This document shows, piece by piece, positions 17,633 through 26,359 of a DNA stretch of 64,000 nucleotides. The position numbers and the translations under genes were made by a program. The notes beneath the pieces are model-generated. The model searched no databases. It was given only the letters and a program-made list of their open reading frames with translations, and was not told the DNA's origin. Numbering within the stretch: position 1 is the first letter of the stretch; each line of letters begins with the position of its first letter. Source of the stretch: Shewanella pealeana ATCC 700345 (GTDB lineage: Bacteria; Pseudomonadota; Gammaproteobacteria; Enterobacterales; Shewanellaceae); the NCBI RefSeq assembly GCF_000018285.1, contig NC_009901.1, positions 1,487,001 through 1,551,000 of the forward strand. The letters are read 5' to 3'.

Positions 17633-17646
17633 TAAACGTGCGTTTG
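17633..17646 (-). promoter_or_regulatory. candidate PsrA fatty-acid operator
   Basis: taaacgtgcgtttg fits the PsrA pattern of AAAC and GTTT half-sites four bases apart. PsrA is the known regulator of fatty-acid degradation genes in many gammaproteobacteria. The site is 83 bp upstream of the fadE-like ATG. Confidence 0.4.
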
Positions 17647-17720
17647 GATTTTGGCTAAGGTTCTGTTTAGTTTTGATTATTTACGTTAAAAATTTCATAA
17701 GCTTACGCGTGTACGCTCGA

Positions 17721-17915
17721 ATGAAATTATTTTTTAATGACGTTACTGCTTACCATAGTGATGATGACTCAATTGAGTCAGCAATAGAGAGGATAGATGG
17801 CGTGTTAAATCGATTGGTATTAGAGGAGTTTTGTCGTGGAAGTTGTAAACATACACTAGGGCTATATAGCCCTAGTGTATGTTTGAGAAAGGTATGTTTG
17901 AAAAAATATGTTTGA
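17721..17915 (+). CDS. questionable small ORF
   Basis: A 64-codon frame from an ATG at 17721 (MKLFFNDVTAYHSDDDSIES). The first 40 residues look protein-like, but the frame then runs through a perfect 38-base palindrome and a tandem repeat, and no ribosome binding site precedes it. It may be a degraded gene. Low confidence. Confidence 0.2.
   Translation: MKLFFNDVTAYHSDDDSIESAIERIDGVLNRLVLEEFCRGSCKHTLGLYSPSVCLRKVCLKKYV
17847..17884. repeat. perfect 38-base palindrome
   Basis: aaacatacactagggctat followed immediately by its exact reverse complement. There is no loop, so it forms a cruciform or dimer site more readily than a terminator. Confidence 0.9.
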
Positions 17916-17936
17916 GATAAGTATGTTTAAGTATGC
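17879..17936 (+). repeat. degenerate tandem repeats, unit about 15 bp
   Basis: gtatgtttgagaaag, gtatgtttgaaaaaa, tatgtttgagataa and gtatgtttaa follow each other; the first unit lies in the right arm of the palindrome. Confidence 0.7.
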
Positions 17937-17993
17937 CTGCTATTAGCAATTACCTATGAGGTTCTAGCTTCTAGGTTCTAGATAGTAGGCCTA

Positions 17994-19181
17994 TTATCCT
18001 CGTTTATGTACTCGAGCCTCGCCCTGAACTCGCTTGTACATCTTGCTTAAGTTTTTATCTTTTGCTCGTTTCTCGGCAATACTGGCGCCATTTAATGCCT
18101 GCTCCCGCATCAGCTTTTGAAAGCTTTGTAAGCGCCGCTCAGTTAGCTGGCCATTTTCAATTGCAGCTTGTACGGCGCAGCCGGGTTCTTGCTCATGCTG
18201 ACAGTCGATAAAACGGCACTGCTGCGAGTATTCAACAAGATCGGCAAAGGTCTCGTTGAGTCCCTCTTCGCAATCGGCTAGTTGTAGCTCGCGCATACCT
18301 GGTGTGTCTAGCAATAGCCCGCCGCTTTGAGTTAAATGCAGTGAACGGCTAGTGGTGGTATGTCGCCCTTTACTATCGTCTTGGCGAATTGCCGATGTTA
18401 ACTGACTGGTGTCGCCTAATAGAGCGTTAACTAGCGTGGATTTCCCCACACCTGAAGAGCCGATAAATGCCACGGTTTTACCGTCAACGCAATAACTCGA
18501 TAGCGCCCGAGTGCTTTGCTCATCTAGTCCGTTAACGGTTTCGATGAGTAAGCTTGCATCCAACTCTCTTAGCGCTTCTATGTAGGGCGTAAGATCATCA
18601 CATAAATCGACTTTTGTCAGTACGATAACGGGTGTGACTTTCGCTTCGTGGACCAGTGCCAAGTAGCGCTCGATGCGATTAATGTTAAAGTCATCGTTGA
18701 GTGACGATACGATAAATACCCAGTCAAGATTCGCTGCGATAAGTTGCTGCTCGACCTTAGAACCCGCAGCCTTTCGACTAAACAACGCGCTGCGTTCAAG
18801 TACAGCAACAAATTGCTGCTGACTGTCTAACAGTAACCAGTCACCGACCGTCATTTCTGGCATGTTTTGATGGATTGTAAGTGTCGATTCGCCGCTTTCT
18901 GTGAGTAATTGATACTGACTACGGTGATGAGCACTCACTCTAGCTACACTTGCGTACTCTTGAGTTTCAATCAGCTGTTGCTGAAAAAACGGACTCCAGC
19001 CAAGTTGCTTTAAGTTATATAAAGAGACATTTTCTAGCGGCGTAGATACGCCAGAATTGATTTCTATACTCGTTGTTGAGCTGGCCGCTGACGATTTACT
19101 CGATGAGCAGGTACTAGCTGAAGACGTTGTACGTGAAAGAGTACTGGATTTTAGGTGGTTAAAACGGTTTGATTTTGTCAT
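17994..19181 (-). CDS. rsgA: RsgA-like circularly permuted GTPase
   Basis: 395 residues in permuted order: OB-fold region (about 75-150), G4 motif LTKVDLCDD, G1 motif GSSGVGKSTLVNALLG, G3 DTPGMRELQL, then a zinc-finger-like C-terminus (CRFIDCQHEQEPGC). RsgA proteins mature the 30S subunit and hydrolyse GTP when bound to it. The ATG at 19181 has TGGGG eight bases upstream, so the unusual serine/threonine-rich first ~45 residues are probably real. That leader, and the LGWSPFFQQQL start of the core, mark a divergent paralogue; most gammaproteobacteria also carry a standard rsgA near orn. Native role could differ from canonical RsgA. Confidence 0.85.
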   Translation of the reverse strand: MTKSNRFNHLKSSTLSRTTSSASTCSSSKSSAASSTTSIEINSGVSTPLENVSLYNLKQLGWSPFFQQQLIETQEYASVARVSAHHRSQYQLLTESGESTLTIHQNMPEMTVGDWLLLDSQQQFVAVLERSALFSRKAAGSKVEQQLIAANLDWVFIVSSLNDDFNINRIERYLALVHEAKVTPVIVLTKVDLCDDLTPYIEALRELDASLLIETVNGLDEQSTRALSSYCVDGKTVAFIGSSGVGKSTLVNALLGDTSQLTSAIRQDDSKGRHTTTSRSLHLTQSGGLLLDTPGMRELQLADCEEGLNETFADLVEYSQQCRFIDCQHEQEPGCAVQAAIENGQLTERRLQSFQKLMREQALNGASIAEKRAKDKNLSKMYKRVQGEARVHKRG

Positions 19182-19737
19182 ATAAACCCCAGCGCAAAGC
19201 GCCTGAATATTAATTCTGGGGGGACTTTTGATAGATAAGACCCCGGTAAAGCGTTTTCACTACCGGGCAAAGCGCTTTATGGCTGCCAAAGCTTAAAAGG
19301 CGTAATAGCTATTATCGCTCATTTTAAATCTGTGGCTTACGCTAAATATACTCCTGCGGCTAGCAAGAGGTATGAGATTAAAGCGCTGCAGTTGCCCAGT
19401 ATGGGTTTACAACAATCATCAAATTCTCCATTAAAATAGTTACGGCATTAATATTATAGTTAGTGGTTAATTTAGCAACTCCTTAGTCACAAGGCCACTT
19501 TTGAAGAACAAATCTTGAAAAGCTTGTGGCGACCCTCACAATTTTCCAAGTTGATAGCTATGGCCGAGAGTCGTGGCCTATGGCCTGTTTTTCTGAATTT
19601 TACTCAGTTGTTGGCTGTTGTGTTTGCCTCTCTGAAATAGAGCTGCGGCTTACTCCTATGAGCAAAACAAAGCAGCGATAAGTGAAATGGAGATCGCTGC
19701 AAGGGCTGCCATACTATGCCATCAATTATGGGGTAAT
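19182..19737. other. intergenic, no gene seen
   Basis: About 550 bp upstream of the RsgA-like gene and downstream of a lipoprotein gene. It has ccggta/taccgg arms around 19,233-19,256. I see no credible coding frame. Confidence 0.35.
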
Positions 19738-19766
19738 AAGATTATCTCGACGAGAGAGATAATCTT
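19738..19766. terminator. hairpin downstream of the lipoprotein gene
   Basis: aagattatctc / gagataatctt, 11-bp perfect stem with a 7-base loop, 26 bp after the stop of the minus-strand lipoprotein gene. The T tract is poor, so termination is only likely. Confidence 0.45.
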
Positions 19767-19792
19767 TCATTTAGATGGTTGATTATTTAGCG

Positions 19793-20320
19793 CTAATTCA
19801 TGGTTAACACTTGGGTGTCTGAATCTTGCGAATATTGCCACTCTACAAATTGTGGTGCTTGTCCCTCATAAAACCAAATTACCGCGATCAGTTGACTCTC
19901 ATGATTGGCAACTTTTACCTCTTTGTTGAGCTGACCATCAGTTAACGGGCCTCGAAATAGGCAAGAGTCGAAGTTTACTGAGTAACCATCTCCTTGAGCT
20001 TGGTAGTTATCGCACAGTGAAAAATAACCTCTTTCAGTGCTGACTCGGTCGACATCTATCGTTAAAAGATAGGCTGACTCCAGCTTGTTATCGGCATCGA
20101 CTACAAGGTCGTCCAATGACGTTGAGTCTGCAGCAGGGTCTGGAGTCGGATCTTCCGTCGTAGTTGTATCAGTCGATGTGGTTGTCTCTGTTGGTGTTGC
20201 TATAGGGGCCGGAGTATCAGATTCACCATCGCCACCTCCCCCACATGCGCTAAGCAATGCAGTCATAATGAATAATAGGCCTAAGTGATTGTTAATGGAT
20301 TTCTCATTTTGATTATTCAT
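19793..20320 (-). CDS. putative lipoprotein of unknown function
   Basis: 175 residues from the ATG at 20320, which has GGAGAG five bases upstream; a second ATG at 20332 overlaps the stop of the preceding gene and lacks its own site. The lipobox LLSACGGGG is clear, followed by a long Thr/Pro/Asp-rich linker (about 30-70) and a C-terminal globular part with two Cys (SLCDNYQ, FDSCLFRG) that may form a disulfide. No family recognised. It is co-transcribed with the LruC-domain gene just upstream, so both may act together at the cell surface. Confidence 0.7.
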   Translation of the reverse strand: MNNQNEKSINNHLGLLFIMTALLSACGGGGDGESDTPAPIATPTETTTSTDTTTTEDPTPDPAADSTSLDDLVVDADNKLESAYLLTIDVDRVSTERGYFSLCDNYQAQGDGYSVNFDSCLFRGPLTDGQLNKEVKVANHESQLIAVIWFYEGQAPQFVEWQYSQDSDTQVLTMN

Positions 20321-20331
20321 AACGCTCTCCA

Positions 20332-22491
20332 TTAGTTGTCAAATATCAATGACTCAATGGCATTCTCATACCAAGTCGGGTTGGTGTTACCTGTGCTGTC
20401 GGCGGCAAAATCGACGAACTCTGTGTAGGCATTATCTAAGCGCTTTTTCTCTTTCGGGTGCTTCCAAGTGACGGGGATCTCGATGGCCCAGGCCATGCCG
20501 TTTTCATCCTGGAAGTATTGTCCTGCACTCGGGTTAGACGCATCGTCTCGAGCACCAAAATAATTAGTTGAGAACTTATCGGTTGGAGCCTGATTCTTAA
20601 GGTGGACCTCTAGCTGACGACCGGGAAGAGCACCGACCACATTTTTCGCGGCTAACCCATGGTCAGTATTAGGGGTGGCAAAAATAAATGGATCATAGGG
20701 GAATGCAGGGACTAGGTTTTCATCCACTGGGCTTTCAAAGGGGATCTCAAATGACCAAGTGGTTCTATAGGCGCTCTCACAACCTGTCTCTGTTCTAAGG
20801 TACTGGCAGCCTTGCTCGAGTGTAACGTACTGCTTTAAGTCTTCAGTGAAAACAAAGACCGCGTTAGATTGTCCTGTTTCGAGAGGGGAGTCTGTTTGAG
20901 CTACGCCATCAATTGACCAGCTGATGACAGACTCTTTAATTTTACTGCGGCTGACGCCGGGTAGGTGAATGGCAAAACCATTATGGTAGGCGGCGCCCAT
21001 AGCGGCTAATTGCGCCTCAAAGCCGATGCGTCTGACTTGATCGTTTTTAACGTACTCGATAAGACGTAATTGAATAACCACGTCATTCATATCAAAGTCA
21101 CCTTGATCTGGGTAGAGATCTTCGTAGGCGAGAGTGGTGTAGGTGGAAGAGGAGGGATAGTAATTAATGGTCACGCCTGTTTCCGTTAGGGTCACTGCAT
21201 AATCTTCGACCTCGCCATCGCCGACGCCACCTGTTGGGTTAATCACTTGCTGAGTGCTAAGGCGAAAGCGTGCCCAAGTGGAGCCAGCTCGAGCCCAGCT
21301 GGGTACATCGATGCTAATACTATTTTGGCCGTCAGCGAGGCTTTCTCCAATGATAGCCTGCTCTTCGGCGCTAAAGCTGCCGTCTCTATCCCAGTCGAAC
21401 CAGGCATTTAGATAACCCTCGCTGCCTTTGGCGGTGACCAATAAAATTGCGCTTTCCCCTAGCTCAAACCCTGTCGGCATTGATACCCCATCTTCATCAT
21501 CGGAGTTGTCGCTGCTGTCATCACTCAGTGGCGATGGATAGCCGTTGGACTCATTATCAACGCTGGCACCCAAGTACAAATCATCACTCATGGTGTGCCT
21601 CGCGCCATTTGAGGCTAAGAGGGTACCGTAGCTGTCTGGGGCGTCACCAAAATCTACATCATCGCCGACAACGACTTCGGCGAGGGCACAGCGGGCGCCA
21701 TCATTACTCGAAGAGGCTGGACCATAGGCGAATAACACGCTAGTGGGTGAGGAGGAATTAACATTCAGTTTGTAAATATAGCCATTGCTGTTGTTACTGA
21801 CATAGAGGTTGCCATCTGGGTCGAAGAACTGTGCACCGAAGGTAAAGTTATTGCCACTAGAGGTTATCACTGTACCTAAGTCTGTCGCTTCACCTGTGGC
21901 GGGGTCTATTCTTAGCAGCTTTCCTGAGGCACCATTACTGATACTGTACAGGTAACCATCGCTGGGATGAAAGGCAAAGTCGGTGATATTGTAGCTGGCA
22001 AAATCGATACTATCTGGCACCACTGTCATGCTGTAGTTAGCGGGATTATCCAGTGGGATTTTAAACAGCCCTTTACCTTTTCTATAGCCATACCAAACAT
22101 TTTCATTGATGGCGATATCACCCACAAAGAAGTTACCTGCCGAGGCTGATGCTGCATCCTTGCTGACGCTCAGTGCCGTTATCTGATAGTCATTCCCCGT
22201 GCGTCCGAGTGAGGCACTGGCGTAGTCCCAGCCGTAGAGGTAATTATCATGATAGTTAAAACCTACGCCGTTATAACCATTGCCTGTTCCCATATCTTCC
22301 GACAAAACCACATAACTACCCGTAGCCAAGTTAACGCCGTAGCTTTTAGGAATATTTGATTGTTTTTGGATAACAAAGGCTTCTGTAGGGCATGCACTAA
22401 AGGGATCTGACGCACTGACATTTTCTGAAATAAATAGCCCGAAAAGTAAGATGGAACCGAAGCTAAATTGAGTTGGCTTGGATATTCTCAT
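20332..22491 (-). CDS. secreted LruC/GEVED-domain protein
   Basis: 719 residues with an N-terminal signal peptide (ILLFGLFISENVSAS). Residues about 40-280 resemble a beta-propeller-like domain (repeats such as FHPSDGYLYSISNGASGKLLRI). A GEVED domain follows (LNAWFDWDRDGSFS, ending GDGEVEDYAVTLTE), then a C-terminal LruC domain (YEDLYPDQGDFDMNDVVIQ, FAIHLPGV). Proteins of this layout are exported surface or extracellular proteins with presumed Ca-binding and unknown function. The next gene, a lipoprotein, starts right at the stop, so the pair is an operon. Confidence 0.8.
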   Translation of the reverse strand: MRISKPTQFSFGSILLFGLFISENVSASDPFSACPTEAFVIQKQSNIPKSYGVNLATGSYVVLSEDMGTGNGYNGVGFNYHDNYLYGWDYASASLGRTGNDYQITALSVSKDAASASAGNFFVGDIAINENVWYGYRKGKGLFKIPLDNPANYSMTVVPDSIDFASYNITDFAFHPSDGYLYSISNGASGKLLRIDPATGEATDLGTVITSSGNNFTFGAQFFDPDGNLYVSNNSNGYIYKLNVNSSSPTSVLFAYGPASSSNDGARCALAEVVVGDDVDFGDAPDSYGTLLASNGARHTMSDDLYLGASVDNESNGYPSPLSDDSSDNSDDEDGVSMPTGFELGESAILLVTAKGSEGYLNAWFDWDRDGSFSAEEQAIIGESLADGQNSISIDVPSWARAGSTWARFRLSTQQVINPTGGVGDGEVEDYAVTLTETGVTINYYPSSSTYTTLAYEDLYPDQGDFDMNDVVIQLRLIEYVKNDQVRRIGFEAQLAAMGAAYHNGFAIHLPGVSRSKIKESVISWSIDGVAQTDSPLETGQSNAVFVFTEDLKQYVTLEQGCQYLRTETGCESAYRTTWSFEIPFESPVDENLVPAFPYDPFIFATPNTDHGLAAKNVVGALPGRQLEVHLKNQAPTDKFSTNYFGARDDASNPSAGQYFQDENGMAWAIEIPVTWKHPKEKKRLDNAYTEFVDFAADSTGNTNPTWYENAIESLIFDN

Positions 22492-22926
22492 AATGCATCT
22501 CTCACTATATTGTTATCTGTTGTGAAGAGGTAATGCATAAGATGTGCCGTTAGGTATTACTGCTTTGTTTCAGATGGTTAGCTTCACTTTGCTATGCAGT
22601 GTTTTAGGCTGATGATAATTTTTTTGCATTTTGCAAATATGAATTGAGCTCGAAACTAAGTTATGTGAACTCAACTCTAGTGGACCAATATGAGCTAGGA
22701 GTTTACTTAGCCGCAATTGGTTATTGGTAACGACAAAGTGAGCTTCATATTATCTATGGCTTTATATTTTTGCGTTAAATACTCCCAGAGCGATTAGGTC
22801 TCTTGCGCGCGATTGACCATACTTGTTGTACTGCATTAGTAGGATTAACTTGGAACAAGTGTTTAACAGTGCTAAGTTTTCTTTGTTGTAACATTCTTTT
22901 AACTGTTTGCTGATGGTAAGGAATTT
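22492..22926. other. divergent intergenic region, lruC-type gene / bshA
   Basis: 435 bp. A short inverted repeat tttgca/tgcaaa (22,623-22,637) is present. No gene or clear operator can be named. Weak minus-strand frames here are not supported by a ribosome binding site. Confidence 0.35.
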
Positions 22927-24111
22927 ATGTCGAAGATGCGCATAGGGATAGTGTGCCACCCCAGTATTGGTGGTTCAGGGCTAGTGGCAACAGAATTGGG
23001 GCTTGGGCTTGCTAAGCTTGGCCATGAAGTGCACTTTATATCGAGTGTGCGCCCTTTTAAATTAATCGAAGACTCAGACCGATTATTCTTCCACTCGGTA
23101 GAAGCGATTAATTATCCGCTATTTTCAGACCCGTTATACACCTTTGCGTTAACCGCTAAAATTATTGAGGTCGTAGAGCAATTTAAGCTCGATGTTGTGC
23201 ACGCTCATTACTCGATTCCTCACTCTCTATGCGCCTATCTCGCTGGCGAAATTACAACCCATAAGTTTCCAACTGTGACGACGATTCATGGCACAGATGT
23301 CACCATTGTTGGTCAAGATAAGCCGCTTTACCCCCTTAATCGGTTCAGTATTCATAAAAGCACCAGAGTGACGACAGTGTCGAATTTTCAACGCAATTAT
23401 ATCTATAGTCATTTTGACAAGACAAAACCGATAGAGGTCATTCATAACTTCATTGACTTAACCGTTTTCTCACCGGAATTAGCCGATATTGATGTTCGCC
23501 GCAAGATGGCGAAAGATGATGAAAAAATTGTCATGCATGTATCAAATTTTAGGGCGTTAAAAAATAGTGACACCGTAATACGCTCCTTTCACTTATTGCG
23601 GCGAAAGGTCAAGGCTCGGCTAGTCTTGCTTGGTAGCGGGCCAGATATTGATAACATTAAGCTGCAATGTGAAAAGTTGGGAATTTTAAAGTATGTCACC
23701 TTTATGGGGGATGTGACTCATGTTGAGCACTACCTCCCAAATGCAGATTGCATGATCCAACCCAGCTATCGTGAGTCTTTTAGCATGGTACTGCTTGAAG
23801 CTATGGCCTGTGGGGTACCGACGGTAAGCAGTAATGTCGATGGGATCCCAGAAGTTGTAGATGAAGGGCAAAGCGGATTTATGTTCGATCCCGATGATGC
23901 GATTGCAATGGCTAAGTCGATGGGGCAGATCTTGCTCGACCCTGAGCTACAAAAGCAGATGGGACGTGCGGGTAGGCTGCGGGCTGCTAAGCTTTTTAAT
24001 CCCGAGAGAAAAGTCGAGCAATACATAGCCTGCTACCGAGAAGCCATTCAGGATTGCCAATGTGCTTGTTCATCAGTGCAGACATTACACGGAGACAGTA
24101 ATGAGCAGTAA
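22927..24111 (+). CDS. bshA: BshA-like GT4 glycosyltransferase (GlcNAc-malate synthase type)
   Basis: 394 residues, GT-B fold. The start MRIGIVCHPSIGGSGLVATE, then VHAHYSIPHSLCAYLAG, TTIHGTDVTIVG, VIHNFIDLTVF, and the donor-site ESFSMVLLEAMACGVPTV follow B. subtilis BshA closely all along the chain. BshA joins UDP-GlcNAc to L-malate in the first step of bacillithiol synthesis. Bacillithiol is not usual in gammaproteobacteria, and no bshB deacetylase or bshC ligase lies in this window, so the true product may be another malate glycoside. The gene overlaps the next one by 11 bases, linking it to a dicarboxylate/amino-acid transporter. GGTAAGGAA precedes the ATG. Confidence 0.75.
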   Translation: MSKMRIGIVCHPSIGGSGLVATELGLGLAKLGHEVHFISSVRPFKLIEDSDRLFFHSVEAINYPLFSDPLYTFALTAKIIEVVEQFKLDVVHAHYSIPHSLCAYLAGEITTHKFPTVTTIHGTDVTIVGQDKPLYPLNRFSIHKSTRVTTVSNFQRNYIYSHFDKTKPIEVIHNFIDLTVFSPELADIDVRRKMAKDDEKIVMHVSNFRALKNSDTVIRSFHLLRRKVKARLVLLGSGPDIDNIKLQCEKLGILKYVTFMGDVTHVEHYLPNADCMIQPSYRESFSMVLLEAMACGVPTVSSNVDGIPEVVDEGQSGFMFDPDDAIAMAKSMGQILLDPELQKQMGRAGRLRAAKLFNPERKVEQYIACYREAIQDCQCACSSVQTLHGDSNEQ

Positions 24112-26311
24112 AACGGATACTATAGAGCCAGAAGCGAACGATACCGAGCAACAAAAACCAAAGCAGAAGATGAGTATGTCGACTCTGGTTTTATTGTCGT
24201 TTGCGGCAGGTATTATTGCAGGGCTATTTTTTGGTGAGATGTTGGCGTGGATGTCTGTCATTGGTGATGCATTTATTAAACTGCTGCAGATGACGATTAT
24301 TCCCTACATCATAGTGTCCTTGGTCTCGAGCCTCGGTAGTTTGACCATGGAACAGGCTAAATCTTTGGGGGTGAAGGTTGGTAAGCTAATGTTGGTGATC
24401 TGGGCCTTTGGTCTACTGACTATGTATCTTATCAAGTACACCTTTCCCGACTGGCAGGCGGGGGAATTTTTTAGCTTAACAGCTCTAGAAGATCCCAATT
24501 CGGTAAACTTACTCGATATCTATATTCCTTCCAACCCGTTCTTTTCATTGTCGAACAGTTATATCCCTGCAATTGTGCTGTTCTGTGTCGCCACGGGTAT
24601 TGCGCTGATCTCTATCGATAATAAAGACTCGCTTATGAAGCCGATGCAGCTGCTTGGAGAGTCGTTTAATAAGGTGACTCAAAGCATTGTTAAATTAATG
24701 CCGATTGGTATCTTCGCCATGACAGCGGCGACAGCGGGCACCATGGACTTTGACGAGTTTCAAAAGTTACAGGTCTATTTTGTAGCCCATGTGGTGATGA
24801 CTATTATCCTGACTTACTGGGTCTTGCCGGGTATTTTAATGGTGATCACTCCCTTCTCTTATCGAGATATCACGGGGATTGCTAAAGATGCGATGATCAC
24901 GGCATTTGCTGCGGGCAATATTTTTATCGTTATTCCTATTCTCATTGAGCGTACCAAAGAGTTATTCCATAAATATAATATCGGCAGCCAGCAGAGTGAT
25001 GACTATGCCAACATCATTATTCCTGTTGTGTTTAGCTTCCCAAATCTAGGCAAATTACTCACCATAGTCTTTGTGCTTTTTGCGGCTTGGTTTTCAGGGG
25101 CTGAACTGGATTTTTTAACTTACTTGCCCATGTCATTAAATGGTTTAGTGAGCCTGTTTGGTAGTGTTTATTTGACCATACCTATGCTACTTGATTCTCT
25201 AGAGCTTTCCTCCGATCTGTTTCAGTTGTATATGGTCTCTAGTCTGTTCACCAGTCGTTTTACCTCTTTGCTTGCTGCGATGAATATTTTCATCTTGGCT
25301 ATAGGCGGTACGGCGATGTTGGTCGGTATCGCTAAAGTGAGCATGAAGCGATTAGCAATTGTAAGCCTACTGACTCCAGTGGTGTTCGGTGTGAGTTTAC
25401 TGGCAACGAGCTGGTTACTGAGCTCTATCGTCGATACCGAGTATGAGATGGATGAAGTCGTGGCGCAGATGAGTGCGGCAGAGAAAGTGCCTGATCAAGT
25501 TACCGCCTATAACTGGGCTGACTTAGCTCAAGCTGATGGACCTCGCAACATGCAGCAGATTAGAGAGAGCGGTGTGATCAGAGTCGGCTACAACCCGACG
25601 CAGGTTCCTTTCTCTTTTTATAATGCCGATCAACAGCTAGTAGGATTTGATGTTGAGCTAATGAAAAAGTTAGCGCTAGAGTTAGAGCTTAAAATTGCAT
25701 TTGTACCTTATACCTTCAGTAACGTTTTAGAGGGGATCAATCAAGGTCAGTTTGATATTGCGATATCGGGTTTGCAGATGACAACCAAGCGAATCGAGCT
25801 GGTGGGCTTTACCACTCCTGTGCTCGACCTGCACTACGCGTTTGTGGTGAAGGATCATCGCGTTGATGAGTTTAAAACTGACAAGTTAATTCGTGATGCC
25901 GACAAGATTCGTATCGCCACAGTGGGTCGTTATTCAATTATTCCGCAGTTAGAAGAGAAGTTTCCCAATATCGAGTTTGTGACTATTCAGTCGGACCGAT
26001 TGTTTTTTGAAGATGACGGCAAGACCTGGGATGGGCTTATGATAAGTCTCGAAGCGGGTAAAACTTGGACAATCTTATACCCAGATTACGCCACACTTTA
26101 TAATCGTGAAGAGATTAAGTCGTTTCCCGCTTCCTACGCAGTGGCTCGTGACAACGCCTCGCTACAAACCTTTTTAAATAGCTGGCTTGAGCTACAAAAG
26201 TCATCAGGTTATGTCGACAAACTGTATGGTTATTGGATTTTAGGTGAGAATGCCAAGCCCCAAAAGCCACGCTGGTCAGTAATAAAAGATGTGTTACATT
26301 GGGTTGATTAA
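24101..26311 (+). CDS. dicarboxylate/amino acid:cation symporter fused to a solute-binding domain
   Basis: 736 residues from the ATG at 24101, which has GGAG seven bases upstream; the frame opens earlier but inside bshA. Residues about 30-430 are an SDF/DAACS symporter (LLQMTIIPYIIVSLVSSLGS; several helices). Residues about 475-715 are a periplasmic SBP_bac_3 domain (IRVGYNPTQVPFSFYN, GFDVELMKKLALELEL, FDIAISGLQMT). One protein would therefore catch substrate outside and carry it through the membrane with cations. Substrate is probably glutamate, aspartate or a C4 acid. Start overlaps bshA, so translation is coupled. Confidence 0.87.
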   Translation: MSSKTDTIEPEANDTEQQKPKQKMSMSTLVLLSFAAGIIAGLFFGEMLAWMSVIGDAFIKLLQMTIIPYIIVSLVSSLGSLTMEQAKSLGVKVGKLMLVIWAFGLLTMYLIKYTFPDWQAGEFFSLTALEDPNSVNLLDIYIPSNPFFSLSNSYIPAIVLFCVATGIALISIDNKDSLMKPMQLLGESFNKVTQSIVKLMPIGIFAMTAATAGTMDFDEFQKLQVYFVAHVVMTIILTYWVLPGILMVITPFSYRDITGIAKDAMITAFAAGNIFIVIPILIERTKELFHKYNIGSQQSDDYANIIIPVVFSFPNLGKLLTIVFVLFAAWFSGAELDFLTYLPMSLNGLVSLFGSVYLTIPMLLDSLELSSDLFQLYMVSSLFTSRFTSLLAAMNIFILAIGGTAMLVGIAKVSMKRLAIVSLLTPVVFGVSLLATSWLLSSIVDTEYEMDEVVAQMSAAEKVPDQVTAYNWADLAQADGPRNMQQIRESGVIRVGYNPTQVPFSFYNADQQLVGFDVELMKKLALELELKIAFVPYTFSNVLEGINQGQFDIAISGLQMTTKRIELVGFTTPVLDLHYAFVVKDHRVDEFKTDKLIRDADKIRIATVGRYSIIPQLEEKFPNIEFVTIQSDRLFFEDDGKTWDGLMISLEAGKTWTILYPDYATLYNREEIKSFPASYAVARDNASLQTFLNSWLELQKSSGYVDKLYGYWILGENAKPQKPRWSVIKDVLHWVD

Positions 26312-26359
26312 AAATAATAATAACAACGCGATAGTCATAAATGACAAGGAGTATTGTTG

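Noticed and set aside
22762-22959. 65-codon minus frame overlapping the bshA start
   Set aside because: No ribosome binding site, no family, runs into the bshA coding region.
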